From IMG/VR virus record IMGVR_UViG_3300032157_000035, positions 1-35,678 of that record: a stretch of 35,678 bases of DNA; one strand, 5' to 3'. Under the pieces are notes generated by a model, which did no database searches, was not told the DNA's origin, and saw nothing but the letters and a program-made list of their open reading frames with translations. Source of the stretch: a virus. The translations under genes were made by a program, and so were the position numbers. Positions 20,860-28,924 of this stretch are shown here, piece by piece; position 1 is the first letter of the stretch; the number at the start of each line of letters is the position of its first letter.

Positions 20860-21863
20860 AATCTCTTCATATACCGGCAATGGTATACGACATGAACGAG
20901 CAACCAGCATCAGTTCCTAACGCAGCAGGTCGTAAGAACATGCGTGTACGAGAATTGTGGCTACCTCAACGTTCATGGGTTAAACCTGTCGGAGTGTCTT
21001 CGTCCTTGCTAGAGGACAACCTCACGATGTGTGGCGTGGAGATAGAATTAGAGGGATACCCTGTCAAAATAGAGGGCGCTATCCACACCCTGTGTAATGG
21101 AATAGTGCTACCAGCGTCAGTGTCCGCCCATCACGACGGCAGCTTGCGCAACGGTCCTATCGAATTCGTTACGACCCCTTGTCGAGGTAAGGACTTGATA
21201 TCCAACCTCGATGTGATCCAGGCCACAGCAACCACGTTGAAGCTTAAGACTAGCAATAGGGCTGGCGTACACATACACGTTGACTGCCAACAGCTCCGAC
21301 CTGAGAACGTGATGAACATACTCAAGTTGTACACCTTGTTGGAACCTATAGTCTTTGCACAGGTGGCACGCCACAGATCAGGATCGCTGTACTGCAAGTC
21401 ATGGTTCGAGGGTACTGACAATGCAGAGCTGGCTAATGCGCTGACGCAACTAGATAGCGGAATGGCATGGAGAATGCGAAGCCGTTACCATGGGTTGAAT
21501 ATAAATTCTTTGCTTAAGCATGGTACATTGGAGTGGCGTCACTTACAGAGTACCTACAACAGCAAGGACATCGTGTCGTGGATCAATTTCATCACACGTA
21601 TCTATAACCACGCCCAAAATCTTCCGCCAATTACTGATGAGATGGTAGTTAATATGACTCCGGACAGTCTTGTACGGTCCGTGTTCGGCAGTTCGTACGT
21701 TACTGTGCCATACGATTACCCATCTCAATTCTGGCAGAACTGTGTGCCGTTGTGGTTCGAGTTGTTCGGACCACCAGCACCTGTCAGCACTCTGTCATGG
21801 GATAGGAGTGCGCCCCCCAAGGTACATCCGGGTTACACCAAATTCATTTCGCGTAAGAAGTAA
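20844..21863 (+). CDS. Putative amidoligase (second, Amidoligase_2-like)
   Basis: This 339-residue protein has MCGVEIELEGYP near residue 62, HHDGSLRNGPIEFVTTP around residue 95, and AGVHIHVDCQQL around 140, in the order and spacing of the putative amidoligase family (glutamine synthetase-like fold). The GVEIE and DGSL..EFVT parts supply metal- and substrate-binding acidic residues, and HIHV gives the nucleotide-side histidines. A later HGTLEWRHLQST (about 225) completes the fold. Two different amidoligases in one operon suggest two successive or alternative bonds. It overlaps the preceding gene by 16 bases. Confidence 0.83.
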   Translation: MPTFIESLHIPAMVYDMNEQPASVPNAAGRKNMRVRELWLPQRSWVKPVGVSSSLLEDNLTMCGVEIELEGYPVKIEGAIHTLCNGIVLPASVSAHHDGSLRNGPIEFVTTPCRGKDLISNLDVIQATATTLKLKTSNRAGVHIHVDCQQLRPENVMNILKLYTLLEPIVFAQVARHRSGSLYCKSWFEGTDNAELANALTQLDSGMAWRMRSRYHGLNINSLLKHGTLEWRHLQSTYNSKDIVSWINFITRIYNHAQNLPPITDEMVVNMTPDSLVRSVFGSSYVTVPYDYPSQFWQNCVPLWFELFGPPAPVSTLSWDRSAPPKVHPGYTKFISRKK

Positions 21864-21881
21864 CACAAGGCAGCCTCTCAA

Positions 21882-23279
21882 ATGTGTGGTATCGTAGGCT
21901 ATATCCAGCAGGGCAATGTCGACGCCCATTGGGATGACAAGTATCGAGGAGCTTTGAGCGATCTCATCTTCATGGACACACTCCGTGGGTACGACAGTAC
22001 TGGTATCTTGGTGGTTCCGAAACACAAGCCCAAGGATACTTTCATCCTAAAGAAGGCTATACCCGGCCCAATGTTCCTTGAGCTAGAGGCATACAAGCGT
22101 GTGCTAGAGGCTCAACGACAGCCCGGTATATACTTAGCCCACAACCGAGCAGCTACCAGAGGCGCAGTGTCTGATGACAATGCGCACCCCTTCAAGGTAG
22201 GGCACATTCATCTGGTGCACAATGGATCAGTCAACCACCATGTCTTGCGAACGGGCATCGATCACAAGGTAGACTCTGCTCACATAGCGCACGCCATATA
22301 CACGTTGGGCGCTGCATCTGCACTGCCTCAAGTAGATGGGCCGGCAGTGTTGGTGTGGTGGGATTCTAAAGAGAACTCGATGAATGTTGCGCGTACTAAA
22401 GATCGCAACATCTACTGGATATTCGATGAGAAGGGTACGTGTTGGTTCGCATCTGAACGAGAGATGATATGGGCTGCGGCAGTGCGCAACCACATAGGTC
22501 TTATCGGAGAGTTCTACAATCCTCCTGAGTATCACCATTTCAAATGGATGCTAGGACAATCGGATAACAAGCTTGGACAAATCATCAAGAATAAGTTCGA
22601 CGAGTACAAGTATGTACCTCCTCCGCACAATCCGTTATGGGACAGAAAGGAGCAAGTCGTATTGGGGGAAGCCCTCCAGCGGGACTTAGCGAAGAAGAAG
22701 GAGCAGCATGGTGGGACTGGGTATTGTCCGGCCGGGACGCCGACGACTGAGAATCCTATCAAACGTCACGAGGTATTCGGGAAACGCAAGATCAAGAAAG
22801 TTGGCGGAGAGTTGGAACGCTACGGCCTTGTCTTAGGACAAGAGATCGAAGTAACCCAAGTCAAGTGGCAGGCTGACAAGGTAGACAAATTGATGGGTGA
22901 CATCGAATGTCTGTGGCCTGCGAAGGGTATGAAGGTGTTACTTCCTGATGTTCCTGTGTCTTTGTTTCATAGGAACGCTAGTGGCAAGCATACCGTACAA
23001 GTGTATAACGTTATCAAGACGTTGGTTCCTAAGGAAGGTAGGCACGAACCTGTACTTTATGCTAAGTCCATACCTTACTCAATGTCCGATCTGGTACAAG
23101 GGCCGAAAGGCAAGCTCATACCAAAGGATGAGTTCATCCGGCTAGCACAGCCGGGGTGTGGATACTGTGGCCGTGAGGTACAGGTAGACGCCCACGAAAC
23201 TATCAGTTGGCTACAGGGGGACAGACCTCTGTGCCGCATATGCAGTGTTACTAAAGAACGAGTGGAGAATTTACCGTGA
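21882..23279 (+). CDS. Class II glutamine amidotransferase with C-terminal extension
   Basis: The product has 465 residues. The N-terminus MCGIVGYIQQ puts the nucleophile at Cys2 after Met removal. RGYDSTG (about residue 35), AHNRAATRGAV (about 86) and HLVHNGSV (about 110) are the glutamine-site motifs of the PurF/GlmS/AsnB-type domain, which covers about residues 1-210. It releases ammonia from glutamine, presumably for one of the neighbouring ligases. The rest has no synthase domain: a Lys-rich beta part, then a CxxC pair CGYCGREVQ and a CRIC near the end, a zinc ribbon. Thus the acceptor enzyme must be another gene of the operon. It overlaps the next gene by 4 bases. Confidence 0.85.
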   Translation: MCGIVGYIQQGNVDAHWDDKYRGALSDLIFMDTLRGYDSTGILVVPKHKPKDTFILKKAIPGPMFLELEAYKRVLEAQRQPGIYLAHNRAATRGAVSDDNAHPFKVGHIHLVHNGSVNHHVLRTGIDHKVDSAHIAHAIYTLGAASALPQVDGPAVLVWWDSKENSMNVARTKDRNIYWIFDEKGTCWFASEREMIWAAAVRNHIGLIGEFYNPPEYHHFKWMLGQSDNKLGQIIKNKFDEYKYVPPPHNPLWDRKEQVVLGEALQRDLAKKKEQHGGTGYCPAGTPTTENPIKRHEVFGKRKIKKVGGELERYGLVLGQEIEVTQVKWQADKVDKLMGDIECLWPAKGMKVLLPDVPVSLFHRNASGKHTVQVYNVIKTLVPKEGRHEPVLYAKSIPYSMSDLVQGPKGKLIPKDEFIRLAQPGCGYCGREVQVDAHETISWLQGDRPLCRICSVTKERVENLP

Positions 23280-23995
23280 ACAAACTTGCAGTGTACGGTA
23301 CCCTGAAGGCAGGGCATCACAACCACTGGCGTATCGAGAACGGGGTGTACAAATACCTAGGCGCTACATGGTTGGAGGACTTGGCCATCAAGGATGAGGG
23401 ACAGTACCCGTCCTTGTTCCGCTTCCCAGGTAAACGGGCGTACTGTGAAGTCTATGAGGTAGACGACAAGATTCTGGAACAGTGCGACATCCTTGAAGGG
23501 GTGAAGCATGGATGGTATCTACGTGATACCGTAGCCACACGATACGGAAACGTATTCGTGTATACCCGTACTCATGCTGTGCTCGATAGCGAGAAGGACT
23601 TCTGGTATCCGGACGGTATCTGGGACAAGGATGCCTATCGCACTCGGTGGCTGGGGTGGGAGGAAGAGACCAAGATTCTGGTGAAGCTTCAACCACATGC
23701 AGCAAGACAAGCGGCAGCCGAAAAGCGAGCGTCGCGCCCGGAATCTGGCGGCACTATCATCTTGCCTGAGGAGATGACCCCAGAAGAGAAAGAGAAGTAT
23801 GAGTACAACGCATCTACGGATACATACTCCCCTCCTCCACGGCAGACGGGACGATGCTACAAATCCGTGGATGAGGATGGTAATGTGGAGTACATTCCTA
23901 TTGCCGTCCGAGCAGAGCAGAACAAGAAGGCAAGCGAGATGGTACAAGATGCCATCACTACCAATCCCAAGATGCCTGAGGTAAAGCAAGCATGA
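23276..23995 (+). CDS. Gamma-glutamylcyclotransferase-like protein
   Basis: The product has 239 residues from GTG 23276, overlapping the previous stop as GTGA. NKLAVYGTLKAGHHNH is the YGTL-type nucleotide-sized pocket of the cyclotransferase/AIG2-like fold, followed by GRAYCEV-type strand AYCEVYEVDDKILEQCD and GWYLRDTV. The catalytic acid would be among the Glu residues of that middle part. Residues 130-239 are a charged, helical and Pro-rich extension. Such enzymes cleave or transfer gamma-glutamyl amines, so this one may remove or rearrange a gamma-glutamyl group made by the ligases. Confidence 0.75.
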   Translation: MNKLAVYGTLKAGHHNHWRIENGVYKYLGATWLEDLAIKDEGQYPSLFRFPGKRAYCEVYEVDDKILEQCDILEGVKHGWYLRDTVATRYGNVFVYTRTHAVLDSEKDFWYPDGIWDKDAYRTRWLGWEEETKILVKLQPHAARQAAAEKRASRPESGGTIILPEEMTPEEKEKYEYNASTDTYSPPPRQTGRCYKSVDEDGNVEYIPIAVRAEQNKKASEMVQDAITTNPKMPEVKQA

Positions 23996-24882
23996 AAAAG
24001 CTGGGTATAATCTACGCCCCTCGCCTATCGGCGTCGGCTGCTGCGCTGGCCTCAGCCGTCCCGCTGTACCGAGTAGGGCCTGAAGGATTCAAGTCCAAAG
24101 CTGGTGAACGGTTCCACGACAAGAACATTGACAATTTCACTATGATTAATTGGGGAGCCAGCGCCGGGCCATGGGAGCTGGGTCCCCACGGCGGTATGAG
24201 TGACGCTGTGGACGAGTGGACCAACACCCGAAACGCAGTCAAGACCGCTCTGTCCAAACTCAAGACCTTAACCATCCTCAAGGAAGCTGGCGTGCCTGCA
24301 CTTGAGGCCACAGGAGATACGAGTGTTGCCGAGCAATGGTATAACGAGGGGTTACTGGTACTGGCCCGCAGAGACGGTCTAAGTGGCGGCAGAGGGATAA
24401 CCAAGCTGCACAAAGATACACCGACTACTGGGTTCCCCATCGTAGATTTCTTTGTCAAGTACTGGAAGAAAACGCACGAGTACCGAGTCCATGTGTTCCG
24501 TCGGCCGGACAGTGATGGTTGGCAGGGGCCGAGTACTCCGCTGCCGTCACACAATGTGATCGACATTCAACAGAAGCGTAGGCGTACCAACTGGGACGGT
24601 CCGTACGACCCCATGATTCGCAACTTCGACAACGGGTGGGTGTTCTGCCATGACAATATCAAGGGAACAGAGACCGAACTTGAATCTATCAAGACTACAG
24701 CGAGACAAGCTGTTGCTGCACTTGGGCTCGACTTTGGGGCTGTCGATATTCTCGCTAGATTCAATGAGGCGGGGACTCTACGGAAGCATGTGGTGTGTGA
24801 GATCAACACCGCTCCGGGTCTCGAAGGTAAAACTCTAGACTGTTACGTACAAGCAATTCGAGGTTATATCAATGGCTTATAA
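23992..24882 (+). CDS. ATP-grasp ligase
   Basis: This is a 296-residue protein. Residues 1-70 look like a pre-ATP-grasp Rossmann domain (KKLGIIYAPRLSASAAALAS). Then follow TLTILKEAGVP (typical lead into the first ATP-grasp lobe), VLARRDGLSGGRGI (the glycine-rich, Lys/Arg-containing flexible loop), HEYRVHVFRR, and the metal-site segment LDFGAVDIL..VCEINTAPGL at about 244-280, whose Glu and Asn bind magnesium. ATP-grasp enzymes form amide bonds through an acyl-phosphate. It shares ATGA with the previous gene. Together with the amidotransferase and amidoligases it makes a full set for building or editing a peptide-like bond. Confidence 0.88.
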   Translation: MKKLGIIYAPRLSASAAALASAVPLYRVGPEGFKSKAGERFHDKNIDNFTMINWGASAGPWELGPHGGMSDAVDEWTNTRNAVKTALSKLKTLTILKEAGVPALEATGDTSVAEQWYNEGLLVLARRDGLSGGRGITKLHKDTPTTGFPIVDFFVKYWKKTHEYRVHVFRRPDSDGWQGPSTPLPSHNVIDIQQKRRRTNWDGPYDPMIRNFDNGWVFCHDNIKGTETELESIKTTARQAVAALGLDFGAVDILARFNEAGTLRKHVVCEINTAPGLEGKTLDCYVQAIRGYINGL

Positions 24883-25624
24883 GCACGCACTTGTCGTCAC
24901 TCCTCCCATCGATGTGGATGGCTGGCGGCTCTCCTTCGGTTGGAGGGAGTCTACTGGCGGAGTACCTAACTCTGCTAACCAGTACGACTCAGTCAACTTC
25001 ACATGTGCATCGGCTGTGATGTGGAACGTCAACTTCACACGCATCTCCGACAACTACAACATGTACTCGCATGCCGGTACTACGCTGGTACCTGACGAAG
25101 TAAGGCACAAGGCGTACGACCAACTGGTTGAACGCTTCAAAGACAACACATACATGGTACAGTTGGTGGGTGTGGTAAACGGAGGAACTCCGGCACGAGA
25201 GCTGCACTATCTCCACAGCGAGAACAAGCATGGATACCACACCTATGACTTTGCCAACTATCTGATTTCCAAGAAGATTGGTGTGGTGGTGGAATCTCCC
25301 GTGTTCGTCAATACCTATCACAAGTGGGAGGGACCAAGCATCTGCCAAGCATGGTTCTGGTTCTCCCCATCCATCATCAATGAATGCGCTCTGGTGCAGG
25401 ATACGGGCGGCATCCACGGACTAGAGAATGTCAAGAAATTCTTGCACGATTCTCCAATCAACAAGAAAGCTATCGGCAGTTTCGATAATCTGCTCGCTGC
25501 TCCATTGGTAGTGGAGCCCCGCTTCCAGAGTGCTGCGGATAAATGGAATGCTTCGATGAAGAAACAACAGATAGACTTGTCGCCTACTAAAGATCAACGC
25601 TTCGCTCAATGGGTGCGTAAATGA
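24872..25624 (+). CDS. Unknown protein, paralogue A of the ligase operon
   Basis: The product has 250 residues, starting inside the ATP-grasp gene (11-base overlap). The segment DFANYLISKKIGVVVESPVF followed by ICQAWFWFSPSI (about residues 125-170) has a clear counterpart in the next gene, so the two are paralogues. The protein is soluble, aromatic-rich and mixed alpha/beta. It has no catalytic motif I recognise. Its place at the end of the operon suggests a partner for the ligases, for example a peptide- or carrier-binding protein. Confidence 0.75.
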   Translation: MAYKHALVVTPPIDVDGWRLSFGWRESTGGVPNSANQYDSVNFTCASAVMWNVNFTRISDNYNMYSHAGTTLVPDEVRHKAYDQLVERFKDNTYMVQLVGVVNGGTPARELHYLHSENKHGYHTYDFANYLISKKIGVVVESPVFVNTYHKWEGPSICQAWFWFSPSIINECALVQDTGGIHGLENVKKFLHDSPINKKAIGSFDNLLAAPLVVEPRFQSAADKWNASMKKQQIDLSPTKDQRFAQWVRK

Positions 25625-26196
25625 CCGAGTACGTATTCAAATACTCTGAGGATATTGTTGCACGTATCCAACAGTATGATCTCAACTGTTGCGGCATGCA
25701 TCTGCTCTGTGATCTGCATGCCTACAACAGACGAACTGGTAATAACATCGCTGCCAAGGATGTACGAGAAAAAGTATTCGACGAGTTTTACACCAAGTAC
25801 TTCAAAGGTACCTCCAAAGCGTATGTACTGGTATCCCCCATCAATTACAACTCTAGAGACAGAGCAAAGGAATACTGCACTGCTGAGTTTGTCGATTGGC
25901 TTATACAAAACAAGTACGGCATGATCGTCTCCAGTCCGATGTTTGCCAATCCCAGCTACAGTTATGGCTACTCTATGCTACAGGCGTGGTTCTGGTACAC
26001 GTCTAATATGTGCGAGTCCGGGCTAGTAGCTCCGGCCGCACTACACGTATCGTTACCGGAGAATTGGACTCCGGCTAAACAGACGGGCGACGTCACCACA
26101 AAAGCTATACTTAACGAGAACTTGATTGATAAGCCACAGTACAAAAGACTTGTCGATACGTGGAAAAAAGGTTATAAAGAAGGGAACTTCTCTTAG
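25621..26196 (+). CDS. Unknown protein, paralogue B of the ligase operon
   Basis: The product has 191 residues, start forming ATGA with paralogue A. EFVDWLIQNKYGMIVSSPMF followed by MLQAWFWYTSNM matches the same region of paralogue A, including the QAWFW core; the N-terminal region is shorter and has NCCGMHLLCDLH, which is absent there. The pair probably arose by tandem duplication and then diverged. A terminator-like hairpin follows, so this ends the operon. Confidence 0.75.
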   Translation: MTEYVFKYSEDIVARIQQYDLNCCGMHLLCDLHAYNRRTGNNIAAKDVREKVFDEFYTKYFKGTSKAYVLVSPINYNSRDRAKEYCTAEFVDWLIQNKYGMIVSSPMFANPSYSYGYSMLQAWFWYTSNMCESGLVAPAALHVSLPENWTPAKQTGDVTTKAILNENLIDKPQYKRLVDTWKKGYKEGNFS

Positions 26197-26220
26197 TTTC
26201 AGTTGTCTAAGGAAGCTTTG

Positions 26221-26250
26221 CTTATCCTTAAAGATAAGATTTTGTTTTTA
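26221..26250 (+). terminator. Terminator-like hairpin
   Basis: CTTATC (26221-26226) pairs with GATAAG (26233-26238) around a 6-base loop, followed by ATTTTGTTTTTA. The stem is short and AT-rich, but the T tract is good, and it lies 24 bases after the end of the peptide-ligase operon. Confidence 0.5.
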
Positions 26251-26282
26251 GGTTCATACTCCTACTGCTTAATAGGTGAGAT

Positions 26283-26726
26283 ATGAGATTTGATCTGACA
26301 TGGGGTTCATGTGGGACGGTGGAATGCCACGAATTGGAAAGACAGAACACGGGGCCTACCCGTGGCGAAAAGCTTTACGACAGCTTCTCATTCGAGAAGT
26401 TCATAGACGCATTCATCGAGTACTCCAAGAAACGGAAGAATTTTGCTTTCGTGTGGCTGTCTCACAACACAATAAATATGGCTATGCTCGATGCTGTCGA
26501 ACAAGGTGTAGTATCTAACGGACTAGGCAAGGTGTACAGGACCGATGCACATAGGAATCCAAACTCTGGGTATGACATCATCAATCTCACATGGGCAGTG
26601 AACTGGGCTGCCTTGGAAGCATATGCCAAATACCGCAGTGACGAACGGAAAGCTGTTAAATACTTTTATCACACGTTGATGACCAGCCAAGACTACCCAC
26701 TAATCAAGAGTGCTAACTATGGATAA
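26283..26726 (+). CDS. Hypothetical protein, possible distant relative of paralogues A and B
   Basis: The product has 147 residues (MRFDLTWGSCGTVECHELER). The helix SFEKFIDAFIEYSKKRKNF and the later GYDIINLTWAVNWAALEAYA roughly follow the layout of the QAWFW region in the two preceding paralogues, but the match is weak and may be chance. AGGTGAG stands before the ATG. The first part contains two cysteines. The gene overlaps the next by 8 bases. Confidence 0.6.
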   Translation: MRFDLTWGSCGTVECHELERQNTGPTRGEKLYDSFSFEKFIDAFIEYSKKRKNFAFVWLSHNTINMAMLDAVEQGVVSNGLGKVYRTDAHRNPNSGYDIINLTWAVNWAALEAYAKYRSDERKAVKYFYHTLMTSQDYPLIKSANYG

Positions 26727-27312
26727 TACTCCGCTCTCGCCCGCTGAGATCGCCGAGATAGAGGCGCGGGATGCTGGCTATGACGAGTGCCATGCGTATG
26801 AAAATGAATCGTGGCAAGACTGTGCCGACGACCGCCGCGCCCTTCTCGCCCACCTGCGCGCCTTGGAGAGCCGCCCCTCCCCTGTCGTAGCTGCCACAAC
26901 GGAAGAGGTGGAGGCGCTGGACTACGCCGCTGATTTAATCGACAGGTGGGTCAATAAGGACTTCGGTGTAGCACAGCGTCGCGTCAAATTACTTCGCGCC
27001 CTCGCCTCCCGTGCGCCGTCCACCAGAGAAGGAGAAGCCGTGAGAGAGTTTCACACATGCCCATCATGCAAGAACGGTTTCTTAAAGCCGTTTGTTTGCA
27101 TCACCTGCGGCGCGGAGAAACTGTACGACTCGACGGTCACGTCATTGCAGGCCCGCGTCGCCGCGCTCACGGATGCGCTGGAGAAGGCGCGAAACAAGCT
27201 CAATGACTGGCCGTATCTCAACAGCCGTGATTACGCTGAGTCCATTCGTGACGACTTAGACGCCGCCATCGGCGGGGAGAAAGCCCCACGACATCCCCGG
27301 CGTCGAGGGTGA
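26719..27312 (+). CDS. GC-rich acquired protein with zinc ribbon and coiled coils
   Basis: I start this at ATG 26719 (MDNTPLSPAEIAEIEARDAG); a GTG 9 bases upstream is possible. The 197-residue product has helical Ala/Leu/Arg-rich repeats (DDRRALLAHLRALESRP, LDYAADLIDRW), a four-cysteine ribbon CPSCKNGFLKPFVCITCG (about residues 113-130) and a coiled coil SLQARVAALTDALEKARN. The GC content is clearly above that of both neighbours and codon choice leans to G/C at third positions. Such mosaic proteins are common in phages of GC-rich hosts, so recent transfer is likely. Function is unknown. Confidence 0.7.
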   Translation: MDNTPLSPAEIAEIEARDAGYDECHAYENESWQDCADDRRALLAHLRALESRPSPVVAATTEEVEALDYAADLIDRWVNKDFGVAQRRVKLLRALASRAPSTREGEAVREFHTCPSCKNGFLKPFVCITCGAEKLYDSTVTSLQARVAALTDALEKARNKLNDWPYLNSRDYAESIRDDLDAAIGGEKAPRHPRRRG

Positions 27313-27362
27313 GCGATGAGCAGTTACGTGAACTGAGGACAAGTAATTAAAAGGAGACTCCA

Positions 27363-27572
27363 ATGGAAAGATTGTTGACCGACGATGAAAACGAATACGA
27401 AGAGTTCGACAAGGACTCGGACAAGGATGTCTCATTCAACCGATTCAACCGTGACGAGGATCGCATTTATGAATCAATCGAACAAGAGATTGGGGACGAG
27501 CTCGACACCTACGAACTTGAAGAGTTCGAGGACCTCGTTGCCGATGAACTCAACGATGCACCAGGTGGCTAA
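27363..27572 (+). CDS. Very acidic small protein
   Basis: The 69-residue product has about half of its residues Asp or Glu (for example DDENEYEEFDKDSDKD and TYELEEFEDLVADEL) and few basic residues. AAAAGGAG before the ATG is one of the strongest ribosome binding sites in the window, suggesting high expression. Highly acidic small phage proteins may mimic DNA and block host restriction or other DNA-binding proteins, as Ocr of T7 does. There is no sequence identity claim; the analogy rests on charge and expression only. Confidence 0.65.
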   Translation: MERLLTDDENEYEEFDKDSDKDVSFNRFNRDEDRIYESIEQEIGDELDTYELEEFEDLVADELNDAPGG

Positions 27573-27660
27573 ATGCCAGGCCAAAACGCCGTGCAAGGAC
27601 TGGTCTAAGTGCGATCCATGGGATTGTCCGTTCGCCAAGTTCGGAAACGGAGGGTGGTAA
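27544..27660 (+). CDS. Small cysteine-rich protein
   Basis: The 38-residue product overlaps the end of the acidic gene in another frame. Start could be ATG 27544 or 27556. KCQAKTPCKDWSKCDPWDCP has four cysteines with spacings of 4, 5 and 3 residues, as in a compact zinc-binding knuckle. A ribosome binding site is not obvious, so translation would depend on the gene upstream. Reported because of the regular cysteines; otherwise weak. Confidence 0.4.
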   Translation: MNSTMHQVAKCQAKTPCKDWSKCDPWDCPFAKFGNGGW

Positions 27661-27663
27661 TAT

Positions 27664-27816
27664 ATGGGCCCGCAATCTTTAATCGACGAGCTGCGGGCTA
27701 GAGTTGTGCAGTTGAGTAACATCATCGTGCACACCAAAGAGATGATCGACCCGCATGTAATTAGCGACGACGATTACGAACTGGCAAAAGAGAACGCAAC
27801 AAACTCAACTTGGTGA
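27664..27816 (+). CDS. Small helical protein, unknown function
   Basis: The 50-residue product (MGPQSLIDELRARVVQLSN) has GGAGG before the ATG, a strong start. It has one amphipathic helix followed by an acidic stretch (VISDDDYELAKEN) and ends at Trp. Three bases separate it from the primase start, so it is in the same operon. It may assist the primase, but this is only positional. Confidence 0.6.
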   Translation: MGPQSLIDELRARVVQLSNIIVHTKEMIDPHVISDDDYELAKENATNSTW

Positions 27817-27819
27817 TAT

Positions 27820-28644
27820 GTGAGTGATCTTGAAAAACTTATTCTGATACAAGCCGGGGTCAAGGACCTCGCAAGAGGGAGGACCAGCAATGATGTACCT
27901 TGCCCATGGTGTGGAAAGGATAAAAGCTTTTCGGTCACTAAGACTCTTAAAGGCGATATTCTCTTTCTATGTCACCGTGCCCGTTGTGGTGAGAGCGGGT
28001 ACATCCGATGCTACGGGAGTGGTGATACTTCCGCAACGCAAGAGCCGGAGTTCTGTCCAAGAGTGTACGATTCTCCCACTAGATTCCTGGAAGGAGAACG
28101 GCTGTCCCAGCTATTGGATACCTACCACCTGCGTCAAGGAGAGGTTGATTGGGCAGGCTTCCTCTATAATCCTAGTCGCGATTCTCTTGTTATGCCAGTG
28201 TATTGTCCATACGGGACGCGTCGAGGTACTGTTACCAAAGCATTTGACTCAACTATCATTCCTAAAACCATCAACTACAAAGAGGTGGATGAGAATTGGC
28301 TGGGCTGGTACATACGAGAAGGTGTGTGTTCAGCGAACAAGGAAGGTAAGTTTGACATCGTTGTCGTGGTGGAAGATGCTATCTCTGCTGTCAAGGCTAG
28401 TCGTTATGTCCCGAGTGTAGCGTTGTACGGAACCAATCTTAATCCTGACGCTATAGATGAGCTACGCTCGAACGGCCACAAAACATACCTCGCTTTCGAC
28501 AAGGATGCTACTGCCAAGGCATATCACTATGTAAAAGAATACGGTCTCTTAGGGAACTTTAGGCTACTTCCATTGTCTAAAGACCTTAAGGATATGGATG
28601 ACCATGAACTAACCGTGTGGTCGCAAAGATTAAACAGGGGTTAA
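27820..28644 (+). CDS. DNA primase with zinc and Toprim domains
   Basis: The 274-residue product starts with GTG 27820. The zinc-binding domain has CPWC (Cys28 and Cys31) and a second pair at LFLCHRARCGES (about 51 and 56), as in T7 gp4-like and DnaG-like primases. The Toprim core shows VVVVEDAISAVKA (Glu185) and TYLAFDKDATAKA (Asp227 and Asp229). It is a stand-alone primase; the helicase is encoded separately two genes later. It makes RNA primers for lagging-strand synthesis. Confidence 0.85.
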   Translation: MSDLEKLILIQAGVKDLARGRTSNDVPCPWCGKDKSFSVTKTLKGDILFLCHRARCGESGYIRCYGSGDTSATQEPEFCPRVYDSPTRFLEGERLSQLLDTYHLRQGEVDWAGFLYNPSRDSLVMPVYCPYGTRRGTVTKAFDSTIIPKTINYKEVDENWLGWYIREGVCSANKEGKFDIVVVVEDAISAVKASRYVPSVALYGTNLNPDAIDELRSNGHKTYLAFDKDATAKAYHYVKEYGLLGNFRLLPLSKDLKDMDDHELTVWSQRLNRG

Positions 28645-28652
28645 AACTATAA

Positions 28653-28910
28653 GTGAACGACTTTGAGAGTCCGTTCATAATTGAACGGAACCCATTCGTC
28701 GATGTGTACATGGAAGCTCTAGAAGCTCTGGCTGCATGCGGAGTTATTATAGGGTTCAGACAACGTATACCTATCTTCAAGCTGTATACTGAGTTACAAA
28801 AGAGACAGCAAACCGACGATGTAGTGTACGCACTCGGACGATTGGATTTGATACGGGTACTCATGGCTCGTGGATTAGAGCCTGAGCATAAGAATAATAC
28901 ATATACCTGA
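28653..28910 (+). CDS. Hypothetical protein between primase and helicase
   Basis: The 85-residue product begins with GTG 28653. It is helical and mixed charge (MNDFESPFIIERNPFVDVYM, then LAACGVIIGFRQRIPIF). Eight bases after the primase stop, in the replication operon. It might be a small helicase-loading or primase partner, which is inference. Confidence 0.55.
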   Translation: MNDFESPFIIERNPFVDVYMEALEALAACGVIIGFRQRIPIFKLYTELQKRQQTDDVVYALGRLDLIRVLMARGLEPEHKNNTYT

Positions 28911-28924
28911 CTCAATGGTTTACA

